From Thysanoteuthis rhombus (lineage: Eukaryota; Mollusca; Cephalopoda; Oegopsida; Thysanoteuthidae), in assembly GCA_963457665.1 (NCBI GenBank), contig OY735211.1, positions 36,607,485-36,671,484 on the forward strand: a stretch of 64,000 bases of DNA. The letters are read 5' to 3'. This document shows, in pieces, positions 35,701 through 46,716 of the stretch; positions within the stretch are counted from its first letter, which is position 1, and each line of letters starts with the position of its first letter. The notes under the pieces are model-generated. The model was not told the origin of the DNA. It saw nothing but the letters and a program-made list of their open reading frames with translations, and made no database searches. The translations under genes were made by a program, and so were the position numbers.

Positions 35701-38065
35701 ATTGTTAACATGGTGCCAAAACTCCCTGACATAACAAATGCAATGCAGTATACAGATAAGTTTGTTGATATTGTGGTAGGACTGACTGACTCTTATGAGG
35801 AAATCAGAGTGGTTTTTGATCAGCACTTCTCGGTCTCTACCTAGGAATCAACTCTTTACGAGCAATTACATGAAGTAACGCCAGTCCATTACCATGTTAA
35901 TGATAATACTGAAGTTAAGAACATGGGTATATTTGTGTTTCATACAAACGCCGAAGCTTTTCTAAGTACTTGTCTGATAAACTTATGAACCCAACGTCAT
36001 CTTTGATGTCCTCTCAGTGATATTTTTTTACTCCTCATAGACCACTTTTCAATGCTTCCGAGATCTACAGTCTTGATACGGAAAAAAGAATGAGAGACTG
36101 TCTTTATGAGAACGCTGAATGAGAGCGGAATGCAAAAAAGGCAGAAACACTCATTAGGCAGTATGCTTTCGAAAGAAAAGACAACCCTGAATCATTCGTA
36201 GGCAAAGATGTATTGAGCCACTTCCAAGCATTCGTGTCAGAAGATAATGACATTCTTAATGCATTCATTATTCACAAGCAGTCAAACAGGATCTTTGGTT
36301 ATTTTACTGAACTTAGAGAGAGAAGCACCAGAGAGCATAGTTGAGCATCATTTACTCAAAAGGGAAAGGAAAAGAGATTCACCAATTACCTCCGATACTC
36401 AGAACATTAGTACCACACACATAAAGAGCTTACTACAAGACTCCGATTTGGAAATCATCAAATAAGCTCTGTCGACAGATTCCACCACCAACGGACAACT
36501 ACAAGGAGTTAGTGCACGATCGACTCAAGCTTGTTTTCTGTGTCGATCACACCACCACATAAGTCCTATTAAAGCTCTCAGGGTGTAACTGCAAAAGTGG
36601 GTGCAACTGGAAATTACGTACCAAACAAAAAAATTAAAAACAGGGTATATCTACAGACTTGTGTGAATGGGAAGATACTTTGCTTTTGTGTGGTGAAATG
36701 GATCAAGTTATTTAAATTCGATATTAAAATACTGCGAATTTCCTTGCAGAAAATATTCCCCCAATCATTCTTAATGATTAAGGATGAATTTGAGTAAGTT
36801 TTTGATAAAAAAAATGTACCATAGTATACAACCAATGGATCCTCCCGATAGCCATCTATGGAGCTGAAACATGGAACCAAACCAAGATACTGGTCCATAT
36901 ACTGAGAACCATGAAACGTGCACATGAGAGAATCATGCTCAACATCACACCGAGAGACCACAAGACAACACAGTATATTTAGGGAAAAACGAGAGTTCGA
37001 GACATCGTAGAGGACATTAGGAAACTCAAGGAGCAATGGGCTGGCCATGTTGCAAGATTGGCAGACATCATGACTCACAGGAATCGCCATTGATATTGGC
37101 TCTGCAATGCCAAAGATTGAGAGATGTGGAGAATCCTGGAGAAGGTCTATGTCTAACGATGGACGACGAAAGACTGGTGATGATGATGATGATGATGATA
37201 CACTGACGAGTTTTCTCTCTGTTTTCAGCTGTTATATCGTATACAATGATAACTTTTTCTTGAAAAAGTCTTTGATAGAGATTTAATAACATCATGATAA
37301 GATTGAAATGTATTCAGATATGATAAACAGGGTACTTATGCACACTGCAATTTCCCAGAAAGTCAAATTTTCTCTCATTAGAATTATTTTAATCGGTCGA
37401 TAGATAGTGTATGGCTTAATATCTATTTCAGATGGGTGACGAATCTTTTACCGGAGAATCAAGTCGAATGGCGTCTGTGGCTGATCTGCTGTATCTATTT
37501 ATATGACACGCCACATGATTGTCTATCTTTTCTGCCAGTAATATTAGTCATGGCGGTTGACTATTCAATAATAATTATAGCGTCTTCAATTGTTTTTGTA
37601 AATACATTGGAAATATGGGTTAATTCTGATTGAGCATAAACAAGATAATGCAAAGCATAATGTTTTTAATATTTTTCAAGTACAGTGCAATTGCAAAAAT
37701 TATAGAAATACAATTTTTTGACGGTATTGATAAACTAGAAAATAATATGTGACTAGAAAGAATATTCCTAATTCAAAGATTGCAAATAACGGGGTCGAGA
37801 GTGAGGTTTACAATTTAATTAAATGGTATCTTACCTTCCAGATCCCTCCATTGTTAGGAGTGCTGTTTTTGCCAAAATCTGTTTCCACGGCAGCAATTCT
37901 TCTCATGAAAAATTTGTCATCGGTTAATACGCATTTGGAACGGATTTTTTCCATGACAGCATTCACGACATCTTCTCCACTGGCGTGTGGCTCAAGAGTT
38001 CTATCTGATGTCTGTCCATTGCAGAAAAGAGGCAAACACAGGAGGATAAGAATCAATTTGTCCAT
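20122..38065 (-). CDS. Gene B: secreted lysozyme-like/VWA/chitin-binding protein, 7 exons, 777 aa
   Basis: Spliced model on the minus strand: exons 38065-37835, 31945-31657, 28223-27669, 24675-24527, 23871-23640, 21489-21406 and 20915-20122. Every junction is GT-AG. Intron phases are 0,1,1,0,1,1, and the sum is 2334 nt with one terminal stop and no internal stop. Predicted order: signal peptide (1-18), lysozyme/transglycosylase-like module (about 25-170), VWA (about 180-357), sequon-rich linker (359-408), unrecognised Cys module (409-514), four chitin-binding type 2 repeats (522-771). VWA plus chitin-binding is reminiscent of mollusc matrix proteins such as Pif and BMSP, but I see no laminin-G part and do not call it an orthologue. 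The protein is expected to be extracellular and to bind chitin. The enzymatic role of the N-terminal module is inference. A paralogue lies downstream at 358-13673. Confidence 0.85.
21245..21345. repeat. (TG)n-rich region in gene B intron 6
   Basis: Interrupted TG/TGTA repeats between exons 6 and 7. Confidence 0.8.
21406..21489 (-). CDS. Gene B exon 6: 84-bp exon, Cys module part 2
   Basis: This is a short symmetrical phase 1-1 exon, residues 487-513 with split Gly at both ends (486 and 514). Acceptor cgtctttcctttag|GG, donor TGCG|GTACGT. It encodes GVTIVCRENGKERKC followed by TADDIKHSFGPLCG, with three Cys. It is accepted because it is the only segment between exons 5 and 7 that I found with matching phases and no stop, and because the resulting peptide is Cys-rich like its neighbours. 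Confidence 0.7.
21910..22600 (-). other. Gene B intron 5, left part, nothing recognised
   Basis: AT-rich intron sequence. The run 21500-21600 is rich in A and CAAA, and the rest has no recognisable element. Confidence 0.4.
22605..23265 (+). pseudogene. mariner-family transposase pseudogene
   Basis: Plus-strand frames, broken by frameshifts and stops, give ELNVDHSTVVRHLHPIG, KLDKWMLHKL, NKNDPFLDRIVICDGKLIL and EVLPGNRQ / EIDKMHRGLQRL pieces. These follow the order of mariner transposases of the SETMAR/Hsmar type: helix-turn-helix linker (HxTVxRxLxxxGK), then the first catalytic-Asp segment (IVICDE region, here CDG). The later DDD residues are missing or unrecognisable. It lies in intron 5 of gene B and is antisense to it. 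Dead element. Confidence 0.7.
23266..23639 (-). other. Gene B intron 5, exon-5-proximal
   Basis: A moderately GC-richer stretch at 23330-23530 looks like part of another decayed repeat, but I cannot name it. Confidence 0.3.
23640..23871 (-). CDS. Gene B exon 5: unrecognised Cys-containing module, part 1
   Basis: This exon encodes residues 409-485 plus one base. The acceptor is tttttatag|GTT (phase 0) and the donor is GAAG|GTACGA (phase 1). The reading frame is open throughout and has coding character: VDVICGIVQIYASNDFGKP, then HAYSAIATDGHAGWIRSP, KKLYLSLVSKKRWDLAEAEC and NPSDEG. I do not recognise the domain. Its position between VWA and the chitin-binding repeats and its conserved-looking Cys and Trp suggest a small disulfide-bonded extracellular module shared with exon 6. 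Confidence 0.75.
24527..24675 (-). CDS. Gene B exon 4: glycosylation-rich linker
   Basis: This exon encodes residues 360-408 plus two bases completing Ala359. Acceptor tccttatag|CT (phase 1), donor AAG|GTAAGA (phase 0). It is a low-complexity, polar, Asn/Ser-rich spacer with four N-x-S/T sequons (NET, NDT, NQS, NTT) and no Cys. It probably forms a flexible, N-glycosylated stalk between the VWA domain and the downstream Cys module. The call rests on splice phase fitting both neighbours and on the low-complexity composition, not on a recognised domain. Confidence 0.75.
24745..25235 (+). mobile_element. LINE 3' coding fragment, plus orientation
   Basis: VIHMELCKRRWFDQYIHKP, then SNYRVKVKENKKHGPISEAC and ALPKSAKIMRRVLEYSEDL correspond in order to the C-terminal region of the LINE family at 4560-6345 and 53890-55650. 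It is strongly decayed. It lies in intron 3 of gene B, antisense to the gene. Confidence 0.6.
25200..25595 (+). repeat. Dispersed repeat, copy 1 of 3
   Basis: Shares gatacatacat...ccagccag...ccaacttgaaaactga...gacagtttc with 30060-30345 and, less fully, 59090-59275. Non-coding, family not recognised. Confidence 0.5.
25595..25860 (+). mobile_element. Second LINE tail fragment
   Basis: A decayed ATALLRYVRTIRERTEDLRI reading followed by the LINE-tail tracts (gacctgaggatacttattgacactcaggctacagcgatgacc) that also occur at 4980-5030 and 54040-54080 in reverse orientation. Confidence 0.55.
25861..27636 (-). other. Gene B intron 3, remaining part
   Basis: No gene. A tRNA-like segment on the minus strand at 26880-26975 (gggatccaagttcaaatctcacc) suggests a SINE. 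Sequence near 26665-26760 resembles the ~165-bp repeat of intron 2. Confidence 0.45.
26880..26978 (-). repeat. tRNA-derived SINE head (candidate)
   Basis: The minus strand reads ccttcgtagtcaaacagtgc, then gggatccaagttcaaatctc, which matches A- and B-box promoter spacing of a tRNA-derived SINE. The acceptor-stem pairing of a real tRNA is not evident. Confidence 0.45.
27669..28223 (-). CDS. Gene B exon 3: von Willebrand factor A domain
   Basis: A whole VWA domain sits in one symmetrical phase 1-1 exon, residues 174-359. The MIDAS is complete: DASGS (D187, S189, S191), a Thr in the TGGGTGTS loop, and the Asp of LITDG. It begins after a short CSAVK linker with a Cys and ends at ESC, a pair that commonly closes VWA domains. 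VWA domains of this kind mediate metal-dependent adhesion or matrix assembly. Acceptor cgtttacag|GT, donor GAAG|GTAAGA. It is clearly homologous to the exon at 1976-2539. Confidence 0.93.
28300..28705. repeat. Tandem repeat of about 120 bp in gene B intron 2
   Basis: Units marked by gttgtaggcatgtacgtttcaac, an attatcaacatta stretch, then aatgttacaataagtcatat recur about four times with drift, interrupted near 28490-28540. Confidence 0.7.
28706..30050 (-). other. Gene B intron 2, no gene seen
   Basis: AT-rich. A short TG-rich run lies at 29021-29045. No recognised element. Confidence 0.4.
30060..30345 (+). repeat. Dispersed repeat, copy 2 of 3
   Basis: Matches 25200-25595: gcagcatgccatgttcg against gctgcatgctgtattgtg, then gatacatacatgcacaccca, ccagatcaactttaaaactg and gacagtttcgat. 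Confidence 0.5.
30770..31400. repeat. Tandem repeat of about 165 bp in gene B intron 2
   Basis: Units share gatatctccaagagttctcaat, then aatgaagttta, aacagattacgaaagaagt, gatccatgcacaattag and caccacacaatagctc. Three to four units are visible from 30780 to 31380. Single related pieces occur at 26665-26760, 32450-32540 and 48640-48720. Confidence 0.65.
31657..31945 (-). CDS. Gene B exon 2: rest of lysozyme-like module
   Basis: This exon encodes residues 78-173 plus the first base of codon 174. The acceptor is cttctttttcag|GTC (phase 0) and the donor is GCCA|GTAAGT (phase 1). It carries two Cys about 10 residues apart (NCQYKLRSVC), the stretch MSQMDIPLYSGLVMNAYV, and SDQAVFWMKFIQP. The PLYSGL...AY and QAxFW patterns fit the last helices of a lysozyme-like fold that begins in exon 1. 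It aligns along its full length with gene A exon 2 and is three codons longer. Confidence 0.85.
32021..34070 (-). other. Gene B intron 1, left part
   Basis: No gene. A (GA)n run lies at 32749-32795. The remainder is AT-rich sequence without recognisable features. Confidence 0.4.
32749..32795. repeat. (GA)n microsatellite
   Basis: About 23 GA units. Confidence 0.93.
34075..35655 (-). other. Gene B intron 1, middle part
   Basis: No gene called. A 74-codon ORF at 34127-34351 has no recognisable domain. 35150-35220 contains a short inverted repeat (attttatgatgtagtgagc...gctaactacatcataaaatt). Confidence 0.4.
35660..36580 (+). pseudogene. Decayed multi-copy protein-coding repeat, family unassigned
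   Basis: Plus-strand frames can be pieced together across stops: IIDAMYIVNMVPKLPDITNA, DKFVDIVVGLTDSYEEIRVV, HYHVNDNTEVKNMG, then KKAETLIRQYAFERKDNPES and VGKDVLSHFQAFVSEDNDIL. The composition is clearly coding-derived. I believe related decayed genes are abundant in cephalopod genomes, often near transposons, but cannot name the family. It lies in intron 1 of gene B, antisense. Confidence 0.45.
36790..37200 (+). mobile_element. RTE-type LINE 3' fragment
   Basis: QWILPIAIYGAETWNQTKI, LRTMKRAHERIMLNITPRDH, VRDIVEDIRKLKEQWAGHVA, then the post-coding ttctggagaaggtctatgtc and a (GAT)n tail at 37178-37200. This is the usual C-terminal end of RTE-clade elements (ILPxxxYGxETWxLTK, KWxWAGHxAR) with its microsatellite tail. 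Intron 1 of gene B. Confidence 0.75.
37201..37834 (-). other. Gene B intron 1, exon-1-proximal
   Basis: AT-rich, nothing recognised. Confidence 0.4.
37835..38065 (-). CDS. Gene B exon 1: signal peptide and start of lysozyme-like module
   Basis: This exon encodes residues 1-77. The ATG at 38065 is chosen because it directly precedes a hydrophobic leader (MDKLILILLCLPLFCNGQ) with a likely cleavage after CNG. The in-frame ATG further upstream would bury the leader and lies next to the TATA box. The mature part contains RRIAAVETDFG and, at the exon end, GGIWK. That pairing, a Glu in a helix followed by a G-G/L-I/M-x turn, resembles the SLT/goose-lysozyme active-site region. The donor is AAG|GTAAGA, phase 0. 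It is nearly identical to gene A exon 1 at 13440-13673. Confidence 0.88.
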
Positions 38066-38104
38066 CTTTTTCTTTTGTGTGACTGCGACTGACGAGAGGT
38101 TTCG

Positions 38105-38112
38105 CTTATATA
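38105..38112 (-). promoter_or_regulatory. TATA box of gene B
   Basis: TATATAAG on the minus strand, 40 bp upstream of the chosen ATG. A start of transcription about 30 bp downstream would leave a very short 5' UTR. Gene A has the related TATATGAG in the same place, followed in both by a similar gcagtca segment, so this is probably a conserved core promoter. Confidence 0.6.
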
Positions 38113-40210
38113 GAACCACCGAGTCCGGAAGATAAAGCTGTTTCAGCCAATCAGAAACGTTGCATTTACCTTCTTTCGTTTGTTCTTTTTAATATTTTTT
38201 TTTGTTAAGATAACTTCAAGAAAAAATTGGAGAATTTTTTCATTAATTGTATGCACAATCATACATTTATATAAGCGTGTGAACGTGCGATTGTATTTTT
38301 CCAAACGACCAGCGAATAACAGTATTAACTTGAAAATATAATCTTGGGATTTCCTATACGCCCTTCCCACTCCTATATGCGGTAAAACTAACAGGACTGT
38401 CACGCATGATTGCATTTATGTGCTGTACATTCCGGAGCTGTTAAACTGGTGGCTATGTTTTATGTATGAACAATATTTCGCACTGATAACGAAGTTGTTA
38501 TCAGTTTTTTTAATTCGTAAAATGAGACAGACTATATAAGTCTATACCAAAACTATTTGAACAATACCTTTACCAGAGAACAATTGTGACCAAGCCTAAT
38601 AATTGACATGAAGTAATTTGATAAATCTTTTACCTCATAAAAACCGGCCATCTTCGTAGCCAAGTTTGATGCGCACATGTTAAACTAATTTAATAGAATA
38701 CTACATAATCTGATGGTATTTGTATTGCGTTACAACTGCTTCCAACGCTAAAAAAAACACCATGAAGCACGGATAATTCGTGCTTAAATTCATCTTATCA
38801 AAACATGAAAGACACGAAAGGAATAAGAATCTATATATCATAATACTGAGAGTTGCTGACAGAACTATATGGCCATTCTGAATGGTGAACTGTGAAATAA
38901 ATCTGATTGTCTTTTTTATCTGAATAAATTGACAAATAAAATGATATACTGACCGGAATGGTATTTATGATGTTCGTCAGAAATTATATTTTCTCGAAAA
39001 AACCATAAACAAAAATTTTCCCCTTGTTTTAAATGCCAATAAATATTAATCCTGATAGATTTCTTCTTCTGTTGCATAAACCGCGGCAAATGTTGTATGA
39101 TATCCATAAACCCTTTCTGATTATTCTTTGCCACGTCAGATTGATAGAATGTTTAGGGTATGTTTTCAAAAACTTTACAAGATTGTTTGATTTGAAAATA
39201 CATCTGAACAGTGAAATAACTTTCCAAACAGAAATACATGAAGTTGAATATATGGCAGCTGAGCAGTCATCATACATTAAGAATAGCGACCAGGTCTTAT
39301 TCTTTAAACAATCACTCCTTGTTCTATATCAAGGAGACATTTTTTTTGATTTTGCTTACGTTTTTCTGGCTAGCAATCCTTTCAACAAAGGTAGGGTATT
39401 TGTCTGTATCAGAGCGTTCATTTTGAAGACGAACGTTCAACTTTCTCATACCTAGTTATTCTTTAACCCTTCATGTATAGTAGTCCCATATATACGACTA
39501 TTTAGACAGCATTCAAATTAGCGTGGTCAATAGACTATACCACTGGGATTTTATCAATTATTTTTTGTTCATTTAATAATTTGATGTAATCACACGTGTG
39601 TAAATAATTTTTGCGAAGTAATATTGGCAAAAGTTAAGAAAAGGCTAAATAACAGAAACGTGGAGATATTCTGAACTAAAATATCTCCTCATACCGTCAG
39701 AAACACTCTCGTATGGAGGCGATCGTCATTTAAGTAGCAAGTTTTTGGACTTTCGAAGTCAGTGAGCGTAGAAATTTTCAGACCAGTCAGGACCTACAAG
39801 ATACGTATTCTCCGATTGACTGACCACCTCGTAGGGATCGTAGCTTTTGCTGAAGTCCGACAGCACTAGCCACCAGATCTGAATTACCAAACTTGCAAAG
39901 AAGCATTATTATTACACTTTTTATAAAAAAGATAGAGATGCACTAGCAGTCTCAAGTCTTTTTCCCTTTTCCATTCGCCAAGCAGGAGTTCGAAATTGCG
40001 CACTCCTGCTTGTCGAAGGTGCTGTTAGCTCAGTCGATAGTGCCAAGTCGCGTTAAATCTGCTTCCTCAGCGCTCATTTCCTAAACAATTTACGTGATCA
40101 GCTGTTTGATTGACTACTGTATTAATTCCAGTGCGGGGCAAAATATGTTTCCAAGTAAATTGTCTCTACAACTATCACATTCTGTTGGACAAAAACTATC
40201 CAAACTAATC
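38113..40210. other. Upstream of gene B, nothing certain
   Basis: No gene recognised. The 140-codon ORF at 39033-39455 has AT-driven composition and no domain. 40018-40060 has a tRNA A-box-like string (gttagctcagtcgatag) without a convincing B box. Confidence 0.4.
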
Positions 40211-40211
40211 A

Positions 40212-41990
<1,779 letters not shown>

Positions 41991-42024
41991 GAAAAGTGAC
42001 TAAGATTATAGAAAACCAGAGACA

Positions 42025-42200
42025 GTACTTTGATGACTAAAAAGATTATGCTATAAATGTATATGGATCAAAGATTTTGTCAAAAATTGCAATAGCCTAC
42101 TACCTGACTGGTCGTTTAAGGTCATAGAAAGCCTTTGGTAACTAAATGATGATGCTATGAATTTATAGGAATTGAAGATTTTGTCAAAAACATGCTGGAA
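42025..42200. repeat. Short tandem duplication
   Basis: gatgactaaaaagattatgc...gaagattttgtcaaaaa occurs twice, about 105 bp apart (atgatgatgctatgaatttatagg...ttttgtcaaaaac). Confidence 0.5.
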
Positions 42201-43254
42201 ACTATTGAATTTACTTATTACAAACCTTGACGGTATCTCATCCGTATTTTTCTTGAAGCTCAGGGTTACTTCTTGTATGTTTCACCATTACTGAAGACCA
42301 AAATTCCGTTTGGATTTTTTTTTCATATCCTTACTATTAATTACAATTAGAATAACCCCGTACAGTTGGAAGTAATCATAAGAAATATATGGTTGATTTT
42401 GTTAACATTTTCTCATCAACTATTGATCAACAACAATAACAATCTAAAAGTTACTTTCATCTTCTAATTCTTAAAACTGTCTGACCTACAGGGTTTCATT
42501 AACTGCTTAGTATATCGCGAATGTAATCTGACATTGGAAGTTTTACACGGAATAAATTTCGTCGAAATGGTCGAAATCTTCAACATTACACAAAATCAGT
42601 GAAATTTGTCAATGCTGAATTTTACATTTTTAGAAATCTTTGAGTAAATTACCTCTGAATATATCTTTACTGAATTTTAAATCTGAGTAAGATAATGGTT
42701 TCTTTTGTGCTGGCTCAGTACATGCGTATAAAATATGTTGAGGATTTTTTTTTCATCTCCAGTCCCGTCAAAGTTTTTAAATTGTGTTTGAGCACAGGTA
42801 AATAGTAATTCTCCCCGGAAGCTGTAAGTGTAGATACGCAAGTACAAATATGTGGGTGAAAAATATAAGTTAAAATTATGTGGTGAAATTTTTATATAAG
42901 GAATAATCTTTTTCGTTTATTGATCTGTTCTGATTAGTGCTATGATCTAATTGTCTTCTCAGTGGGTCAAGCAGAGAAATGAATACCGTATGGAAGTATT
43001 TGATTAGGAAAAAACAGACATTAGGTTAAGGCTTCAAAATTACACCACAATCAGCCCAAGTGGGAAAAAATCTTTGTTTATTACATCTAGTTACTTGGTG
43101 GTTGTGAGTTCAATATCTGGGTCAAGCAGTAGAAATTGTATACTGTGGTTCCATGGAAAAAAGTTAAAGCTGCATGAAAAAAGCAAAATCCAAAGTACAA
43201 ACATGAGTTATCCTCTAACAATTATATATGAATAGGAAAAGTCTACTCATGAAT

Positions 43255-43375
43255 TGAATAAAGGGTTAATTCCACGATTCCCAGAAGATTACTGAATACG
43301 ACAGTCACCTGAAACGAATAAGAGGTTTATTCCGCTATTCCCATAAGGTTATCGAATACGATAGACTCTTGAAAA
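43255..43375. repeat. Tandem duplication of about 57 bp
   Basis: gggttaattccacgattccc, then attactgaatacgacag, recurs as aggtttattccgctattccc, then ttatcgaatacgatag. Confidence 0.65.
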
Positions 43376-43929
43376 GGGGTTGAAAGTATAATGACCGAAA
43401 CGCTGTAAGTATAACAACTAAGATGAAAATACTAGTCCGAATGGATCAATGTACCATAAACTGGAGCTTGTCTCCTAGAAATCCTTTGACGTTTCCAGTG
43501 GTTCGAACTATTGATCTCGTCGCTCTAGTCAAGATCGAACAACTCACGAGATTTGAATGATTTATCTGAAAATAACAAAATGTATCTTTGTTTTTAAGAA
43601 TTTTTACGCACTTTAATGAAAACTAGCCTTTTTATTTTTTCAAAATACCAATCTTTTGATTGAAAAGATCCAGATAACTTGAGGTTACATATTGTGATCA
43701 TTGACTAGTCAGATATTTTCCAATAGTTTTGACACAACAAGACTGGTTGCTGTAGGATCAATCTTCAACCTATTCCAAGCGAAGAAGATCAATGCAACAT
43801 TTGTATCGTATATATGATAAATAAGAAAATATGAAAATATGTATTTTTTTGTATAAATGTATTTATTTATCAGAATGAAATAAGTCCGTGCAAATCTGTA
43901 TAATAATATTTTGCTAATATCTAAGAATT

Positions 43930-44005
43930 GGCAATTTAACCCTTCAGTTAGACAACTTGCGGGGAAAACGGTTGGTCGTGAGTTCAAATCATGTGTGAAT
44001 TTTAC
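43930..44005 (+). repeat. tRNA-derived SINE head (candidate)
   Basis: ttcagttagacaacttgcgg followed by ggttggtcgtgagttcaaat, A- and B-box-like. It sits in otherwise featureless sequence. Confidence 0.35.
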
Positions 44006-46150
44006 ATATCGGTTTTCACGCCATAATTTTGTGAGGATTGTTTTTCTTTTTGTTTTTGTTTTTATTATGATAGAAAAATGATGTCAGCTCCAGTTTCGGA
44101 ATTTGACAAAAGTATGTATGATATCATAATGAGAGTAGTTTATATTACCATCAGATACATTTGATAGATTGGCGTTGGTAACTTTGCCGAAGTTTATTCA
44201 TGGATCTACTCCTTTTGAAAAAGCAACAAAGGCATGAGCTAGGATAACTGATTACATGAACCAGAACTGATTAGAATGAGTAGAAAAAGATCAAGACGTT
44301 CGAGACAAAAAAACATAAAATTCAGTCACATATTTCTGGTGCCTAGAGAAGGGCGACCAAGTGGACACTTATTCTCTTATTCAGACGGTTGCTTAGTTGT
44401 GTTTGGAGATGACTCAATGTTAGAGTTATAAATTAGAGCAGAACGTAAAAACTGAAAAAAAAGCGTGGTTGGTCCTAACATGACTTAAGGTTTACATATA
44501 TAACGAACAGTGTGATTTACTTGATACACTATCGTGCCTGTGGACTCTTCCACTTAAAGGTAACAAGTTTGCCGATAAAAATATCCTGCCCACTATTTTG
44601 ATCAATGAACTCTTCCACTGAAACTATTTTTTAAAAAGTTTATTTTCTAAGAGAAAAAATTATCTGATAGATTTCAGATACAATTAGTCCCCACTTTCCC
44701 AAAGTTCATTTCACGTCACTTCTTAGCTTTGACGAAAAGCAGCGAAAAGTGAAAATAGATTTCAGCTTTTGCTTTGCAACGAGTCACCCTTTTCCTCTCT
44801 CTTCGCACATTTTGTCACAGGAAAAACAAACACCCAACATAAGGTTTATGCTTGACTAAAAATTAGAAGGAACACTGCTCACAATACATCAACTCCTTCC
44901 CCTTGACTGTTCTATTAATGATTTAAGGGCACAGAAATGCTAGAATCTGTACACTTTTGAGTGGAAATATGAATCTTATATATTTCAGATGTGCATATAC
45001 GAAATGCCAACGAAACTTGGGGATGGGCGTCGAAAAGTGCATACAAAGTGAATATTGTACAGATCTTTGTACACAGTGCTTTAACACATAGATTTCACTG
45101 TCTCTTTCAGAGTATTTCTTTGAAGGAAACGATGGAAACTAAGTATCAGGGAAAGTAGTTTTCTTCATCGTAAGATTATCGAAACTTTTGAGTAGAATAT
45201 TGTATATAGGTGCGTGCGTGTGTGTGTTCGTGTATATGTGTATGAATATATTTCACTTCCTGTTCCTTCTTCAAACATTCGTGATAAAAATGCTTTATGT
45301 ACGTATTTATTAATAAACCTCAACCTATGGTGGCACAGTTATTGGTCACCTAATGAAAATCGATCTAGTGATTAGTTCCCAGAATTAGCGTCTTGACCAT
45401 CTCGCTAACCACATTAGAATCGATATTTTAAAACAAGAAAAATGTTTCTCTCCAAAAATATTTCTCTGTGGAAGTATAACCATCGCCTATAGTATCTATT
45501 CTCAACGCGGGACATCTACACCCCTTGAGAATCCTGGCACATTTGAAGGAGGGGACGTAGACTGGAAAAAAATATTGAATTAATTTCTATCTATCCATGC
45601 TATATCCCTGTCCTTGTTCGACGGCCAGATGGGCTTTGAATCTAAGAAGATTTCTTGAAGGGCCGTAGTACTGGTCGATGGCACCTTTTGTCGATACACG
45701 CCAGCCAGCCAAAACACATGCTGAAGACCGATGATGAACAAAAAAGAGTCAATGTACCTTTAGTCTTCTCCACTTGGAAAAAAAGTCTTCCTCAAGATAA
45801 CATTTGTCACATTGTGGCATCAGAAACTTTTAGGTGAATTGTTATTGATAATCGGTGAATGATTGAACTATTTTCATCTTCACAATTCAAAACAGATCAA
45901 CAGATTTTTTGAGAAAAAATTTCGTCTCAAGAAGATCAGCAAATGAACTAGGAAAAACTTTCTGAAATAAATGAGATGAAAATAGAAATAATTAAAAAAA
46001 ACAAATTTTTTTCTTGCATGGGATCTTACAGGAATGTCCAATCCGGATCTTTCAATGAAAAACTACTGTTATCGGATAGATATCTCATCAGACGGCTAAC
46101 ATTAATTTTTCAACCGAGGCGATATCCACAATGAATTTTTTGACACGCAT
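44006..46150. other. Intergenic, nothing certain
   Basis: A tRNA-like stretch on the minus strand at 45335-45425 (gttagcgagatggtcaagac) may be another SINE trace. No gene recognised. Confidence 0.4.
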
Positions 46151-46152
46151 TG

Positions 46153-46716
46153 TACAGTGTGGCACAAAAGTCACGGCATGGTTTGAAACAATCATTACTT
46201 TTTCTATTAAGTTGTTTTTTTAAAATTCCTCTTCACAGATATACAAAGGAACCCTTGAGAATTAATCATGGAAGAATCCACATCTAAGCAACGAAGTAAA
46301 ATAATAGAATTTTACTCTGAATATCTTTAATGTTAACCCAAGGAATATATACTCGCTTTTTTAATGTGCGGATACCGCTGAGTCCATGATTTGTCGTTTG
46401 TTAGTGCAGTTTCGAGAATTAAGCCCTGATAGTGATCATCAACGAACAGGGAGACAAACTTTCAGTCCCAGAAGCTAAAAATCGTTTACATATTCACAGG
46501 AGGAGATTTCTGGCATGTCACGTGGAATGTTATTAAAAGAGAAAGAAATTGTGAAGTTGAATATGGTGCGCATTATGAAGAGAATCCTCCGTACATAAGT
46601 CGAATAAATTCCCCTTGTTTATACGTTTCATTTGTTAAAACATTTTTTTAAAAATCATTAAAACTAAAAACATATGACTATCTTGAACCCCTTTGTGACT
46701 TTTGCGCCACACTGTA
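46153..46716 (+). mobile_element. Non-autonomous Tc1/mariner-type element with TIRs and TA duplication
   Basis: The left end CAGTGTGGCACAAAAGTCAC and the right end, reverse-complemented CAGTGTGGCGCAAAAGTCAC, differ at one of 20 bases. Both are flanked by TA, the target duplication of Tc1/mariner transposons. Element 46155-46714, 560 bp. Internally MEESTSKQRSKIIEFYSEYL starts near 46269 and resembles the N-terminus of a mariner-like transposase. A later VPEAK...HRRRF piece fits the region before the catalytic domain, after which the element is truncated. It is thus an internally deleted copy. Confidence 0.85.

Noticed and set aside
39033..39455. 140-codon plus-strand ORF
   Set aside because: AT-driven composition, overlapping opposite-strand ORFs of similar quality, no domain, no acceptor or donor context. 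Possible but unsupported.
39462..39520. piggyBac-type terminal repeat (ttaacccttcatg)
   Set aside because: Only one end is visible and no matching end or TTAA duplication was found nearby.
40018..40060. tRNA gene
   Set aside because: An A-box-like string is present, but no B box or cloverleaf could be drawn. The other tRNA-like strings are better explained as SINE heads.
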